Shown here: piece by piece, positions 33,171 to 40,795 of the stretch
Position numbering within the stretch: the first letter of the stretch is position 1
Layout of the letters: each line of letters begins with the position of its first letter
Assembly: GCA_034435435.1 (NCBI GenBank)
Contig: DAOTXN010000108.1
Coordinates: 20,246-84,245, forward strand
Direction: 5' to 3'
Source: DAOTXN01 sp034435435
Lineage (GTDB): Bacteria; Chloroflexota; Anaerolineae; S140-20
DNA length: 64,000 nt
The notes under the pieces: generated by a model
The model's database searches: none
What the model saw: the letters and a program-made list of their open reading frames with translations, nothing else
Told to the model about the DNA's origin: nothing
Program-made: the position numbers and the translations under genes

Positions 33171-34538
33171 CTATTCCTCTCTCATCCACAGCTCCGTCGT
33201 CTCGACGAGACTGGCATCCGCGTCCCACAGCGGCGCGCGCTCCGGGTGGTAGCGCGACCCGATGGGCATAGAGTACAGCCCGTCCTCGTCGTAGGTGCGC
33301 TCGCGCTTGAGTATGGTGCGGAACGCCTCAACTGCTCTGGAAGGCTGGCCGTGGTAAATGCGGCCCGCAAAGACGTCGATCAACAACTCGCGGTAGCGGG
33401 CGTGCACGAAAAAGGCAAAGGCCAGCGGGTTCTCCCAGAAACAGTCCAGCACGTCTTCGAGCACGTCGGCGCCCTTTTCGGCCATCACCATATAGTCCTC
33501 AAAGGGGCTGTCCGAGTCGCGGTTCTTGCCATTCAAGTAGTCGCGAACCACGTCGGCGGCAAATTGGGCTTCCTTCATCGTCACGTACAGGCCGAACGAG
33601 AAAATCGGGTCAATGAAGCGGCGCGAGTCGCCAATGCACATGTAGCCCCGCCCGGCGAACTTGCGCACCTGGAACGAATAGTTGGGGATGACGTGCGCGT
33701 CTTCGACCAGATTGATCTCGGGCAGACGGCGCGACAACTCCGGGTGCAGCTCGCGCAACTCGCGCTTGACGTAATCGGGCTTGCTCTCCTTCTTGTCCAC
33801 GAAATACTGCGAAGGCGTCACGATGCCCACGCTGACCACCTCGTCGTCGAGCGGGATGGCCCAGGCCCAGTGGTACTTTTTCTGATAAAAAATGTGTGTG
33901 TTGTCGGGCATGTGCTCGCGGTCGCCGCCGGGGTCGCGCTCAAAGCCCGTGACCTGCGAAAAGAGGGCGATCTGCTTGTCGTACGCGCCCAGGTACTTGG
34001 GGCCGGTGACGTAGCCCAGGTTCGCCAGCCAGGTGGACTGGCCGGAGCAGTCTAGCACCATCTCGGCCTCGATCTGCTGCACGCCGCCGTCGGCCATGCG
34101 CACCTCGACGCCGCACACTGCGCCGTCGTCGGTCATGATCGGCTTGGTGGCCTTGCCGTGAATCAGCGTCGCGCCGCGCGCCACCGCCTCATCGAGCATC
34201 ATTTGGTCAAACACGCTCCGCCGCACCTGCCAGGTGAACTGGTCTTTGAGGTTGTTGTTCGCGTCGCGCTGCATCACCGGCACGAACCAGGCCGTGTGGC
34301 CTTGCGGCCCGTACACGCGCACGCCGTGCTTGACGGGGTGTTTGTCCTGCAGCATGCGCTCGCCCAGGCCCAGCTCGCGCAGCACGCCGCCGGCCTCGCC
34401 AGTCATAGACTCGCCGATGTGATAACGCGGAAACGTCTCTTTTTCAATGATGATGGACTCTATGCCATGCCGGGCCAGGAACATCGCGCTGGCTGCCCCT
34501 CCCGGTCCTCCACCTACAATCGCAACTTGTGTCTTCAT
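33171..34538 (-). CDS. Flavin halogenase-like FAD monooxygenase, tandem paralogue b
   Basis: Same architecture as its neighbour: GGGPGG (9-14), HIGESMTGE (40-48), Lys70 in VKHGVRV, WAWAIP at 224-229 and GDSRRFIDPIFSFG. A long shared C-terminal part ends with HPERAPLWDADA. The pair arose by tandem duplication. An AGGAGGTC site precedes ATG 34538, and the adenylation gene stops 19 bp upstream, so expression is coupled to it. Possible roles are a second or third halogenation, or oxidation of the same carrier-bound ring. Confidence 0.7.
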   Translation of the reverse strand: MKTQVAIVGGGPGGAASAMFLARHGIESIIIEKETFPRYHIGESMTGEAGGVLRELGLGERMLQDKHPVKHGVRVYGPQGHTAWFVPVMQRDANNNLKDQFTWQVRRSVFDQMMLDEAVARGATLIHGKATKPIMTDDGAVCGVEVRMADGGVQQIEAEMVLDCSGQSTWLANLGYVTGPKYLGAYDKQIALFSQVTGFERDPGGDREHMPDNTHIFYQKKYHWAWAIPLDDEVVSVGIVTPSQYFVDKKESKPDYVKRELRELHPELSRRLPEINLVEDAHVIPNYSFQVRKFAGRGYMCIGDSRRFIDPIFSFGLYVTMKEAQFAADVVRDYLNGKNRDSDSPFEDYMVMAEKGADVLEDVLDCFWENPLAFAFFVHARYRELLIDVFAGRIYHGQPSRAVEAFRTILKRERTYDEDGLYSMPIGSRYHPERAPLWDADASLVETTELWMREE

Positions 34539-34557
34539 TTCTTGACCTCCTCAGTTT

Positions 34558-36150
34558 TTAATTTCTGGCCAGCAGCGGCCGATTGATTTTGCCGGTCGAA
34601 GTCTTGGGCAAGTCCTCTCGAAATTCAATGTGTTCGGGTATCATGTAACGCGGTAGATGTTGGCGGCAGTGGGCTTCAATGTCGGCCGCCGATAGTCCGT
34701 TGCCGTCCATAGTCACCACAAAAGCCTTGATGCGATTCCCGATCAAGTCGTCGGGGATGGCCACAACGGCGGCTTCTTTGATGGCTGTGTGCCCGTACAG
34801 GACCGACTCGATGTCGCCCAGCTCGATGCGATAGCCGCGACTCTTGATCATGTGGTCGCGCCGGCCCACGTAAATCCAGTTCACGCCGTCCTCGTCCAGA
34901 TACACCACGTCGCCGGTGCGATAGGCCACTTCGTCAAAGTGAGGCTGGAACGTATTGCGCACAAACCCTTTGGCCGTCTTGAGCGGGTCGCCCCAGTAGC
35001 CCTGGGCCACGCACGAGCCGCGCACCCACAGCTCGCCCTCTTTACCCGTTTCTGTGACCCGGTTTCCAGCGTCGTCCACGGCAAACACCTCGATGTTTTC
35101 GCAGGCCACACCGATGGGCACCGGCTGGGTGCGTTCCGCCTCCAGGTCCTTGGGCTGCACCTGGTAATAGGTGCACACGTTGGTCTCGGTAGGGCCGTAC
35201 AGATTGTAAAAGTCGGCGTGGGGGATGGCCGCTGCCAGCCGCCGTAGGTACTTGATGGGAAAAACCTCGCCCGCAAACAGGACCGTGCGCAGCGCCGACA
35301 GGTCGTACCCGTCCAGCTTGCCATAGTTGACCATCAGCGACAGAATGGACGGCACCATGTAGGTCACAGTGATGCGCTCGTCCTGCAACAGCTTGACCAA
35401 CTGGACCGGAAAGACCGAGAGTTTTTCGGGAACCAGTACCACGGTGCCGCCGGCCTTGATCGTGACGTAAATGTCAAAGGTAGACAGGTCAAAGTGCAGC
35501 GGCGCGTGGCTGGTAGCTCGGTCGCGCTCGGTGATATGGAATTTGTCGTAGCACCAGTTGACGAAAGTAAAAATCGTGCGGTGCGAAATCATCACCCCTT
35601 TGGGGTCGCCCGTCGAGCCGGACGTGTATAGAATGTAGGCCAGGTCGGTCTCGATGGTCCCGCCGTCGGAAACCGGGCCGGCGTCGCGGCCGCGCACCTC
35701 ATCCCACGCCACGAGCTCGACGCCTTCCGGCAGCTCGACCGGCGCGTGGGCCTGGTCGTTGGTGAGCATCACCGTTTCCAGCGGCGTGCCGGCCGGGAAA
35801 AACTCGGCCAGCGTGGCCAGCTTGTCGGTCGCGGTCAGCACAGCCCGGATGTCGCAGTTGCGCGTGATGTAGGCCAGGCGCTTGGCCGGGGCGTTGGGGT
35901 CCAACGGCACATAGGCCCCGCCGGCCTTCATAATGCCGAACACGCCGATCACTGAGGCCAGCGACTTGTGCACGTACAGCCCCACCCGGTCGCCGCGCCG
36001 CACGCCAGCGGCTTGCAGCGTGCGCGCCACCTGGTTGGTCAGGGCGTCCAGCTCGGCGTAGGTCAAGCCCTGACCCTCGAAGCGAATCGCTTCCTTGTCT
36101 GGCAGGCGCGCCGCGCTCTCGCTAAGCAAATGATGCAATAGATATGCCAT
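34558..36150 (-). CDS. Free-standing adenylation enzyme, predicted L-prolyl-carrier-protein ligase
   Basis: A complete NRPS-type A domain of 530 residues: A3 YTSGSTGDPKG (175-185), A4 HFDLSTFD, A5 NLYGPTE, A7 YRTGD, A8 near GRRDHMIKSRGYRIELGDIE and catalytic Lys521. Aligning by eye to GrsA gives the pocket residues D221, L222, F225, Y264, L291, A293, L317, V325, C326, K521, that is DLFYLALVCK. This differs at one position from the code I recall for PltF, RedM and CloN4 (DLLYLALVCK), which load L-proline on a carrier. ATG 36150 has an AGGAGGGTG site. Confidence 0.85.
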   Translation of the reverse strand: MAYLLHHLLSESAARLPDKEAIRFEGQGLTYAELDALTNQVARTLQAAGVRRGDRVGLYVHKSLASVIGVFGIMKAGGAYVPLDPNAPAKRLAYITRNCDIRAVLTATDKLATLAEFFPAGTPLETVMLTNDQAHAPVELPEGVELVAWDEVRGRDAGPVSDGGTIETDLAYILYTSGSTGDPKGVMISHRTIFTFVNWCYDKFHITERDRATSHAPLHFDLSTFDIYVTIKAGGTVVLVPEKLSVFPVQLVKLLQDERITVTYMVPSILSLMVNYGKLDGYDLSALRTVLFAGEVFPIKYLRRLAAAIPHADFYNLYGPTETNVCTYYQVQPKDLEAERTQPVPIGVACENIEVFAVDDAGNRVTETGKEGELWVRGSCVAQGYWGDPLKTAKGFVRNTFQPHFDEVAYRTGDVVYLDEDGVNWIYVGRRDHMIKSRGYRIELGDIESVLYGHTAIKEAAVVAIPDDLIGNRIKAFVVTMDGNGLSAADIEAHCRQHLPRYMIPEHIEFREDLPKTSTGKINRPLLARN

Positions 36151-36343
36151 AATCCACACCCTCCTATCGCTTACTCGACGCCGCCGTTTTCTGCGTTGAC
36201 CGCGCATCGCCACAGTGAGCGACAGACCAAAATTTACTCTTTAGACCTAATTACTCCAATTAACAACGTGTCAAACTCTAGCATAGAACCATAAGAATTG
36301 GATGTGAGCGCCGTTAGAAAACGGTTTGAACTCGATGAGCGGC
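36151..36343. other. Spacer between nrtS-like and adenylation genes
   Basis: About 190 bp without a supported gene. It is AT-richer than its surroundings near 36235-36310 and could hold a promoter for the adenylation-halogenase genes, but I see no convincing -35/-10 pair. Confidence 0.4.
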
Positions 36344-36583
36344 TCAGGTGCGCTCCACCGCGCGCCCCATCTCGCGCATCGCGCCCACGCTGGACAGTGT
36401 AGAGACCGTGTACGGAACCAGCACCGTCAAGCCCATTTTGAGCAGCCGGGCCGCGCTCAGGTCGCCGTTCAACAGGGCGTCGCCATGGTTGATGCTGATC
36501 AGGATGGCCCCCACGACCAGGGCATACTTGATGGCTCGCCGCATCACGGCCGGTTGCGTCGCCAGACTCAGCCACTCCTGCAT
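36344..36583 (-). CDS. NrtS-like small anion transporter
   Basis: About 79 residues with two hydrophobic helices: ALVVGAILISINHGDALL and KMGLTVLVPYTVSTLSSVGAM. The INHGDALL and LVPYxVSTxSSV patterns are those of NrtS, a small protein family linked to nitrate and nitrite transport. It starts at ATG 36583, 4 bp after the antiporter stop, with AAGGATC upstream. No nitrate assimilation genes are in the window. Halide movement for the halogenases next door is a speculative alternative. Confidence 0.7.
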   Translation of the reverse strand: MQEWLSLATQPAVMRRAIKYALVVGAILISINHGDALLNGDLSAARLLKMGLTVLVPYTVSTLSSVGAMREMGRAVERT

Positions 36584-36587
36584 GGCG

Positions 36588-37880
36588 CTAGATCCTTTCC
36601 CTCGACGCCATTGGCGCCACCTGCGCCGGGCGTTGCGCAAAAAGGTTTAACAGGGGCAACGTCATCAAGTTGGTCACCAGCGCCACGACGACCAGGATGG
36701 TAAAGGTCAGATTGGTGATGATAGTGTGCTGCAAACCGATCAGCCCTACGACAAGCACCAGCAGGCCGCGCGTGTTGAACAGCGCGCCCAATGTGCCCAC
36801 TTGGCCCCAGGACATTCCAAAGGCCCGCGCGGGCATCACGGCCAAAAACTTGCCGCCAACCGCTCCCAGCAACACCAATCCGACCACCGGCAAGGTTTGA
36901 GGGGTCAGCAGTTTGAGATCGGCTGCAAAGCCAGACATGGCGAAAAAGACGGGCAAAAAGTGCACCATCGCCAGGTCGCGCACCTTTGATGTAAGCGTCT
37001 TGCGTAGGTCCGCGTCGGCCGGTAGGATCATACCCCAGGCAAAACCGCCCACCAGCGCATTGATCCCGATCAGATGCGCGATCAAGCCATACACCAGCAT
37101 GCCGCCAAAGACGATCCCCATCCCGTTGCCCGAAACCGCCCCTTCGTGCACCGTGCTGCACAGCACGCGGTAGGTCAGGGGCCGCACCACGTACCACGAG
37201 CCGGCGACAAACAAGCCAATCCACAACAGGGTCCACAACAGCCCGCCCAAGCCATTGGCTGCGGCCACGGCGCTGGCAAAGGCAATGTAGGTGAACATCA
37301 GCACCGACATGATACCGGCAGTGGCTACGCTGAGCGCGCCCAGCGAGGTATTCAGTTCGCCGCGCTCCATCAAGATGTGGGCCATCACAGGAAACGCCGT
37401 CACCGACAGGGCCGCACCCACCATCAGCGCGAAAGGCAGCGCCTTGGCGCCCGCCGGGCCGGCATACGTCGCGGTGTGCATGGCCTGGGCCACCGGGAAA
37501 CCGAGCAGCGCCGGAACCCCTACCGCCAGCACGGCCAACAAACCGGCCTGCCTGGCCCGCCCGTTGACTCGGCTGGTATCGAACTCGACGCCGGCAATAA
37601 ACATGAACAGCAGCAGACCCAGCGTGGCAATGGCGCTCAAAACCGGACGCACTTGCAGCGGCGCGATGACCTGCGAAAGATTGCTGCCCAGAAAGGTCGG
37701 CCCCAGCAAAAGGCCCGCCAGAATCTCGCCGACCACGCGCGGCTGCCCCACCCGCGCCATCAGGCTGCCGAGGACCCGCGCCAGTGCAATGATCAAAAGC
37801 AAGTCGAACAACACATAAGCGGTCAACGTCGAACCGGTGACGTTCGCGGGGGGCGTCAGTTGCTGTACCCAATCAAACAT
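36588..37880 (-). CDS. Cation:proton antiporter (CPA2/KefB-like), second of a pair
   Basis: About 430 residues with 12-13 helices, starting MFDWVQQLTPP. LLGPTFLGSNL, LFMFIAGVEFD, AFPVMAHILMERGELNTSLG and FNTRGLLVLVVG are CPA2 exchanger motifs. It exchanges Na+ or K+ for H+ at the inner membrane. No RCK/TrkA regulatory domain follows. ATG 37880 lies inside the last 8 bp of the upstream antiporter gene, so the two are translationally coupled and may act as a pair. Confidence 0.85.
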   Translation of the reverse strand: MFDWVQQLTPPANVTGSTLTAYVLFDLLLIIALARVLGSLMARVGQPRVVGEILAGLLLGPTFLGSNLSQVIAPLQVRPVLSAIATLGLLLFMFIAGVEFDTSRVNGRARQAGLLAVLAVGVPALLGFPVAQAMHTATYAGPAGAKALPFALMVGAALSVTAFPVMAHILMERGELNTSLGALSVATAGIMSVLMFTYIAFASAVAAANGLGGLLWTLLWIGLFVAGSWYVVRPLTYRVLCSTVHEGAVSGNGMGIVFGGMLVYGLIAHLIGINALVGGFAWGMILPADADLRKTLTSKVRDLAMVHFLPVFFAMSGFAADLKLLTPQTLPVVGLVLLGAVGGKFLAVMPARAFGMSWGQVGTLGALFNTRGLLVLVVGLIGLQHTIITNLTFTILVVVALVTNLMTLPLLNLFAQRPAQVAPMASRERI

Positions 37881-39168
37881 TAGAATATTCCTCCTGCTGA
37901 ACAGCCAGATCCGCTTGCCCAATTTGCTCGTCTCGCGCGGGCGGCAACAGACGGGCAAAGTAAACCCATTCCAACATCGGCGCGGTCATAAACGTGGTCG
38001 CCAGCGCCATCAGCACCATCATCGCAAACACGGTCGGGGAGATCACGCCGATGTCCAGGCCGATGTTCAACAGGACCAATTCCATCAACCCGCGCGTATT
38101 CATCAAGATACCCACGGCCCCGGCCTCGCGCCAGGGCATCCCGCTCCATCGCGTCGCCAGCGTAACGCCGCCAAACTTGCCCAGGATGGCCACGGCGATA
38201 ATCAGCCCGCAATAGAGCCACATTTCGGCGCCGCTCACCAGACCGATGCGGGTGCGCAGACCGGTAAAGGCAAAGAACAGCGGCAGCAGCAAAACGACCG
38301 TCACACTCTCCAGCTTGTGGGCTAGCAACTTCACCAGGTCGTGCTCTTTGGGCATGACCGCGCCGACCAGGAACGCGCCGAACAGCGCGTGAATCCCCAG
38401 CCAATCGGTGATCCACGCCGAAGCGAACACCAACAGCAGAATCAGGGCCAACACATCGTGGCTTAGCTCGCCGCGCCGGCAATACACTTCTTCGATCCAG
38501 CGCAGATAGCCCCGCACGACGAACACCATCAGACTCACAAAAGCCATCGAGCCAAGCGCGGTGATCCACAAGGGACGCGCCGCGTCGCTCGCCCGCACCA
38601 GCGCCACAATTCCTGCCAATAGACCCCATCCGATGACGTCGCCTATGGCCGCGCTGGCTATCGCCACTGTACCCACCTGGCTGCGCAGCATGTTGCGCTC
38701 GCTCAGAATGCGCGCCAGCACTGGAAAGGCGGTGATGCTCATCGCCGTGCCCACAAACAATGCAAAGTGGGCGGGCGACACCCCAGCGTCCGACAATCTG
38801 GAGTACAGCAAGAGGGCCAGCAGTGCGCCCAGCACAAAAGGGGCAAAAGTACCGGCCTGACTTGTCACCAGAGCTGTGCGTTTGCGCCCGCGCAACAGAC
38901 GCGGCTCCAGCTCGATCCCCACCATGAACATGAACAACAGCACACCGATCTGGCTCAGCGCATTCAGATAGCCCAGGCTTTCCGCCGGGAACAGGGCCGC
39001 GGCTGCGTCCGGCGCCAGCCAGCCCAGCAACGAAGGCCCCAGCAGAATGCCGGCGACCATCTCGCCCATCACCTGCGGCTGGTACAGCTTGCGAAAGAGC
39101 CAGCCCACCGAGCGGGCCGTCACCAAAATGACGCCAATCTGGAGCAAAAGTGTCGAAAGATGCGGCAT
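37873..39168 (-). CDS. Cation:proton antiporter (CPA2/KefB-like), first of a pair
   Basis: 431 residues with the same topology as its neighbour: LLGPSLLGWLAP, LFMFMVGIELEP, AFPVLARILSERNMLRSQVG and MNTRGLMELVLLNIG. It starts 12 bp after the acyl-CoA-dehydrogenase-like stop. Tandem CPA2 proteins in biosynthetic clusters sometimes give self-resistance or pH control, but here their placement between two core pathway genes is the only clue. Confidence 0.85.
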   Translation of the reverse strand: MPHLSTLLLQIGVILVTARSVGWLFRKLYQPQVMGEMVAGILLGPSLLGWLAPDAAAALFPAESLGYLNALSQIGVLLFMFMVGIELEPRLLRGRKRTALVTSQAGTFAPFVLGALLALLLYSRLSDAGVSPAHFALFVGTAMSITAFPVLARILSERNMLRSQVGTVAIASAAIGDVIGWGLLAGIVALVRASDAARPLWITALGSMAFVSLMVFVVRGYLRWIEEVYCRRGELSHDVLALILLLVFASAWITDWLGIHALFGAFLVGAVMPKEHDLVKLLAHKLESVTVVLLLPLFFAFTGLRTRIGLVSGAEMWLYCGLIIAVAILGKFGGVTLATRWSGMPWREAGAVGILMNTRGLMELVLLNIGLDIGVISPTVFAMMVLMALATTFMTAPMLEWVYFARLLPPARDEQIGQADLAVQQEEYSNV

Positions 39169-39180
39169 ATCCCCTCGCTT

Positions 39181-40326
39181 TTACAGCCCCAGCCACTTGG
39201 CGATAATCACGCGCTGAATATCTGACGTGCCCGAGTAAATCGTCCCGCCGATGGCGTCGCGCAGCTCGCGCTCGACTTCAAACTCGCTCATGTAACCGTA
39301 GCCGCCGCGAATGCGAATGGCGTCCATGCTCGAATCCACGAAGCATTCGCTCAGGTACAGCTTGGCGATGGCGGCTTCCATCACGGCCGGCTTGCCCATC
39401 TTTTTGAGCCAGGCCACCTTGTACAGGATCAACCGGGCCGTTTCCAGGCGCACCTTCATCTCGGCGATGCGATTGGACACGGCCTGGAATTTGGCGATGG
39501 GTTGGCCGAACTGCCGGCGCTCGCGGACATAGCGCACCGACTCTTCCAGCAGGCGGTCCATCGCGCCCACGTGGGTGGCCAGGATGCAGGCCCGTTCCCA
39601 TTCCATTGAGCTATTAAAAAGCGTGCTGCCGATGCCTTCCGGGCCGATGCGGTTTTCTTCCGGCACGAAGCAGTCTTCCAGGACTACCTCGCCCATAGGC
39701 GCGGTGCGCAGACCCATCTTGTCCAGGTCGCGGCTCACGTGCAACCCCGGCGCGCCCTTTTCGACCAAAAAGGCGCTGACCCCACCGATGCCCCGGCTCG
39801 GGTCCACGGTGGCGAAAATGACGAACAGGTCGGCCATGGGCGCGCTGGTGATGAACATCTTGGTTCCGTTGAGCGCGTACCCGCCGTCGCGCCGCTCGGC
39901 GCGCGTGCGCAGGCTGTAGGCGTCGGAGCCGGAGTCGGGTTCGGTCATACCGTGGGCGCCAATGATCTCGCCGCGCACCAGACGAGGCAGGTATTTTTTC
40001 TTCTGCTCTGGGCTGCCAAAGGCCAGAATGGGATGCTGTACGCTCCACATCTGGGCGTTCAGGGCAAAGCTCAGGCCGTTGTCGCGGCAACCGTAGCCCA
40101 GCCCTTCCATGGTCAGCATGGTCGTCAGGATGTCGGCGCCGGCGCCGCCGTACTCTTCGGGAATCGGCAAGCCCAGGATGCCAAAGTCGGCGCATTTGTT
40201 CCAGTTTTCCCGAGGGAATTCGGCTTGCCGGTCCCGCTCGATCAGAGCGTCGTTCAGCTCTTTTTGGGCAAACTTGACCACCGCGTTTTTAAAGTCGAGC
40301 TGTTCTTGTGTCCACGAAAAGTCCAT
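39181..40326 (-). CDS. Acyl-CoA dehydrogenase-like, predicted prolyl-carrier-protein dehydrogenase
   Basis: A 381-residue ACAD fold: GAHGMTEPDSGSDA (123-136) and MFITSAPMADLFV contact FAD, RRQFGQPIAKFQAVSNRIAEM and GGYGYMSEFEVERELRDA follow. The MCAD-type catalytic Glu before GTS is replaced by Ser (IYSGTSDIQR). Instead Glu244 in MEWERACILA occupies the isovaleryl-CoA-dehydrogenase-type base position, which is also the base I recall for PigA. PltE, RedW and PigA oxidise prolyl-S-carrier to pyrrolyl-S-carrier. In this cluster that is the most likely reaction, although an ordinary acyl-CoA substrate is not excluded. Confidence 0.8.
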   Translation of the reverse strand: MDFSWTQEQLDFKNAVVKFAQKELNDALIERDRQAEFPRENWNKCADFGILGLPIPEEYGGAGADILTTMLTMEGLGYGCRDNGLSFALNAQMWSVQHPILAFGSPEQKKKYLPRLVRGEIIGAHGMTEPDSGSDAYSLRTRAERRDGGYALNGTKMFITSAPMADLFVIFATVDPSRGIGGVSAFLVEKGAPGLHVSRDLDKMGLRTAPMGEVVLEDCFVPEENRIGPEGIGSTLFNSSMEWERACILATHVGAMDRLLEESVRYVRERRQFGQPIAKFQAVSNRIAEMKVRLETARLILYKVAWLKKMGKPAVMEAAIAKLYLSECFVDSSMDAIRIRGGYGYMSEFEVERELRDAIGGTIYSGTSDIQRVIIAKWLGL

Positions 40327-40347
40327 TTGGCAACGTTTCTCCCTGGT

Positions 40348-40560
40348 TCACGAAAAGGTAATGACGGCATAATCGGGCCAGCCGTTCTTGAAAATGACCT
40401 CGATCGTCCCTTTGCGATCCTGAAACTTTTTTAACAAACGACCCGTAAAGGCAATTTCGTCTTCGTTGGGCAACGCTCGCTCGGTGACGCTGGTGCTTTC
40501 CAGCACCGTGCTGCCCTCGCCGAAAGAAAAAATCTTGCGCCCGTATTTGATCTGCTGCAT
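40348..40560 (-). CDS. Small unknown protein at the head of the pyrrole cluster
   Basis: A 70-residue protein starting MQQIKYGRKIFSFGEGSTVLE and ending NGWPDYAVITFS. It is polar, without a membrane helix or recognised motif. GGGAAGAG precedes ATG 40560. It stops 21 bp before the dehydrogenase start, so it is the first gene of the co-directional block. I do not recognise it; its compact beta-like pattern could be a small binding or regulatory protein. Confidence 0.6.
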   Translation of the reverse strand: MQQIKYGRKIFSFGEGSTVLESTSVTERALPNEDEIAFTGRLLKKFQDRKGTIEVIFKNGWPDYAVITFS

Positions 40561-40706
40561 CGCTCTTCCCTGACAAACAAAATTTTGCATCGCGTGGAGC
40601 TCACTTTTGATGCAAAGCTCTTTTATTGCGCTGTGTTCAAAAAAGGGACGTTTTCCCCCAGGTCGCGGAAATCAAAATAAGATTATTTCGGTCTTAATTA
40701 TCGTCT

Positions 40707-40715
40707 ATTCTACCA
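40707..40715 (-). promoter_or_regulatory. Candidate extended -10 promoter for the pyrrole block
   Basis: On the minus strand TGGTAGAAT (TG-n-TAGAAT) lies about 147 bp upstream of ATG 40560. No good -35 is seen. The surrounding 40561-40795 gap is AT-rich and has no other gene. Confidence 0.35.
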
Positions 40716-40795
40716 CAGAACGGCGATAATGTGTGTTAGCAAGCAGTTAAAAAACGGGGGTAATTTGTTAGAAATAATAAGAATTGCGAGGGATC

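Noticed and set aside
31721..34538. Geranylgeranyl reductase identity for the two tandem flavoproteins
   Set aside because: Both carry WxWxIP and the lysine-bearing KHG segment typical of halogenases, and they lie beside a PltA-like gene; kept as halogenase-like with reduced confidence.
31203..34586. Several long plus-strand frames opposite the halogenase-like genes
   Set aside because: They are Arg/His-rich antisense shadows of GC-rich codons; the minus-strand proteins have clear families and ribosome-binding sites.
39181..40326. Loss of the ACAD catalytic glutamate (Ser in YSGTS) suggesting a dead enzyme
   Set aside because: Glu244 lies at the alternative base position used by isovaleryl-CoA and prolyl-carrier dehydrogenases, so the enzyme is probably active.
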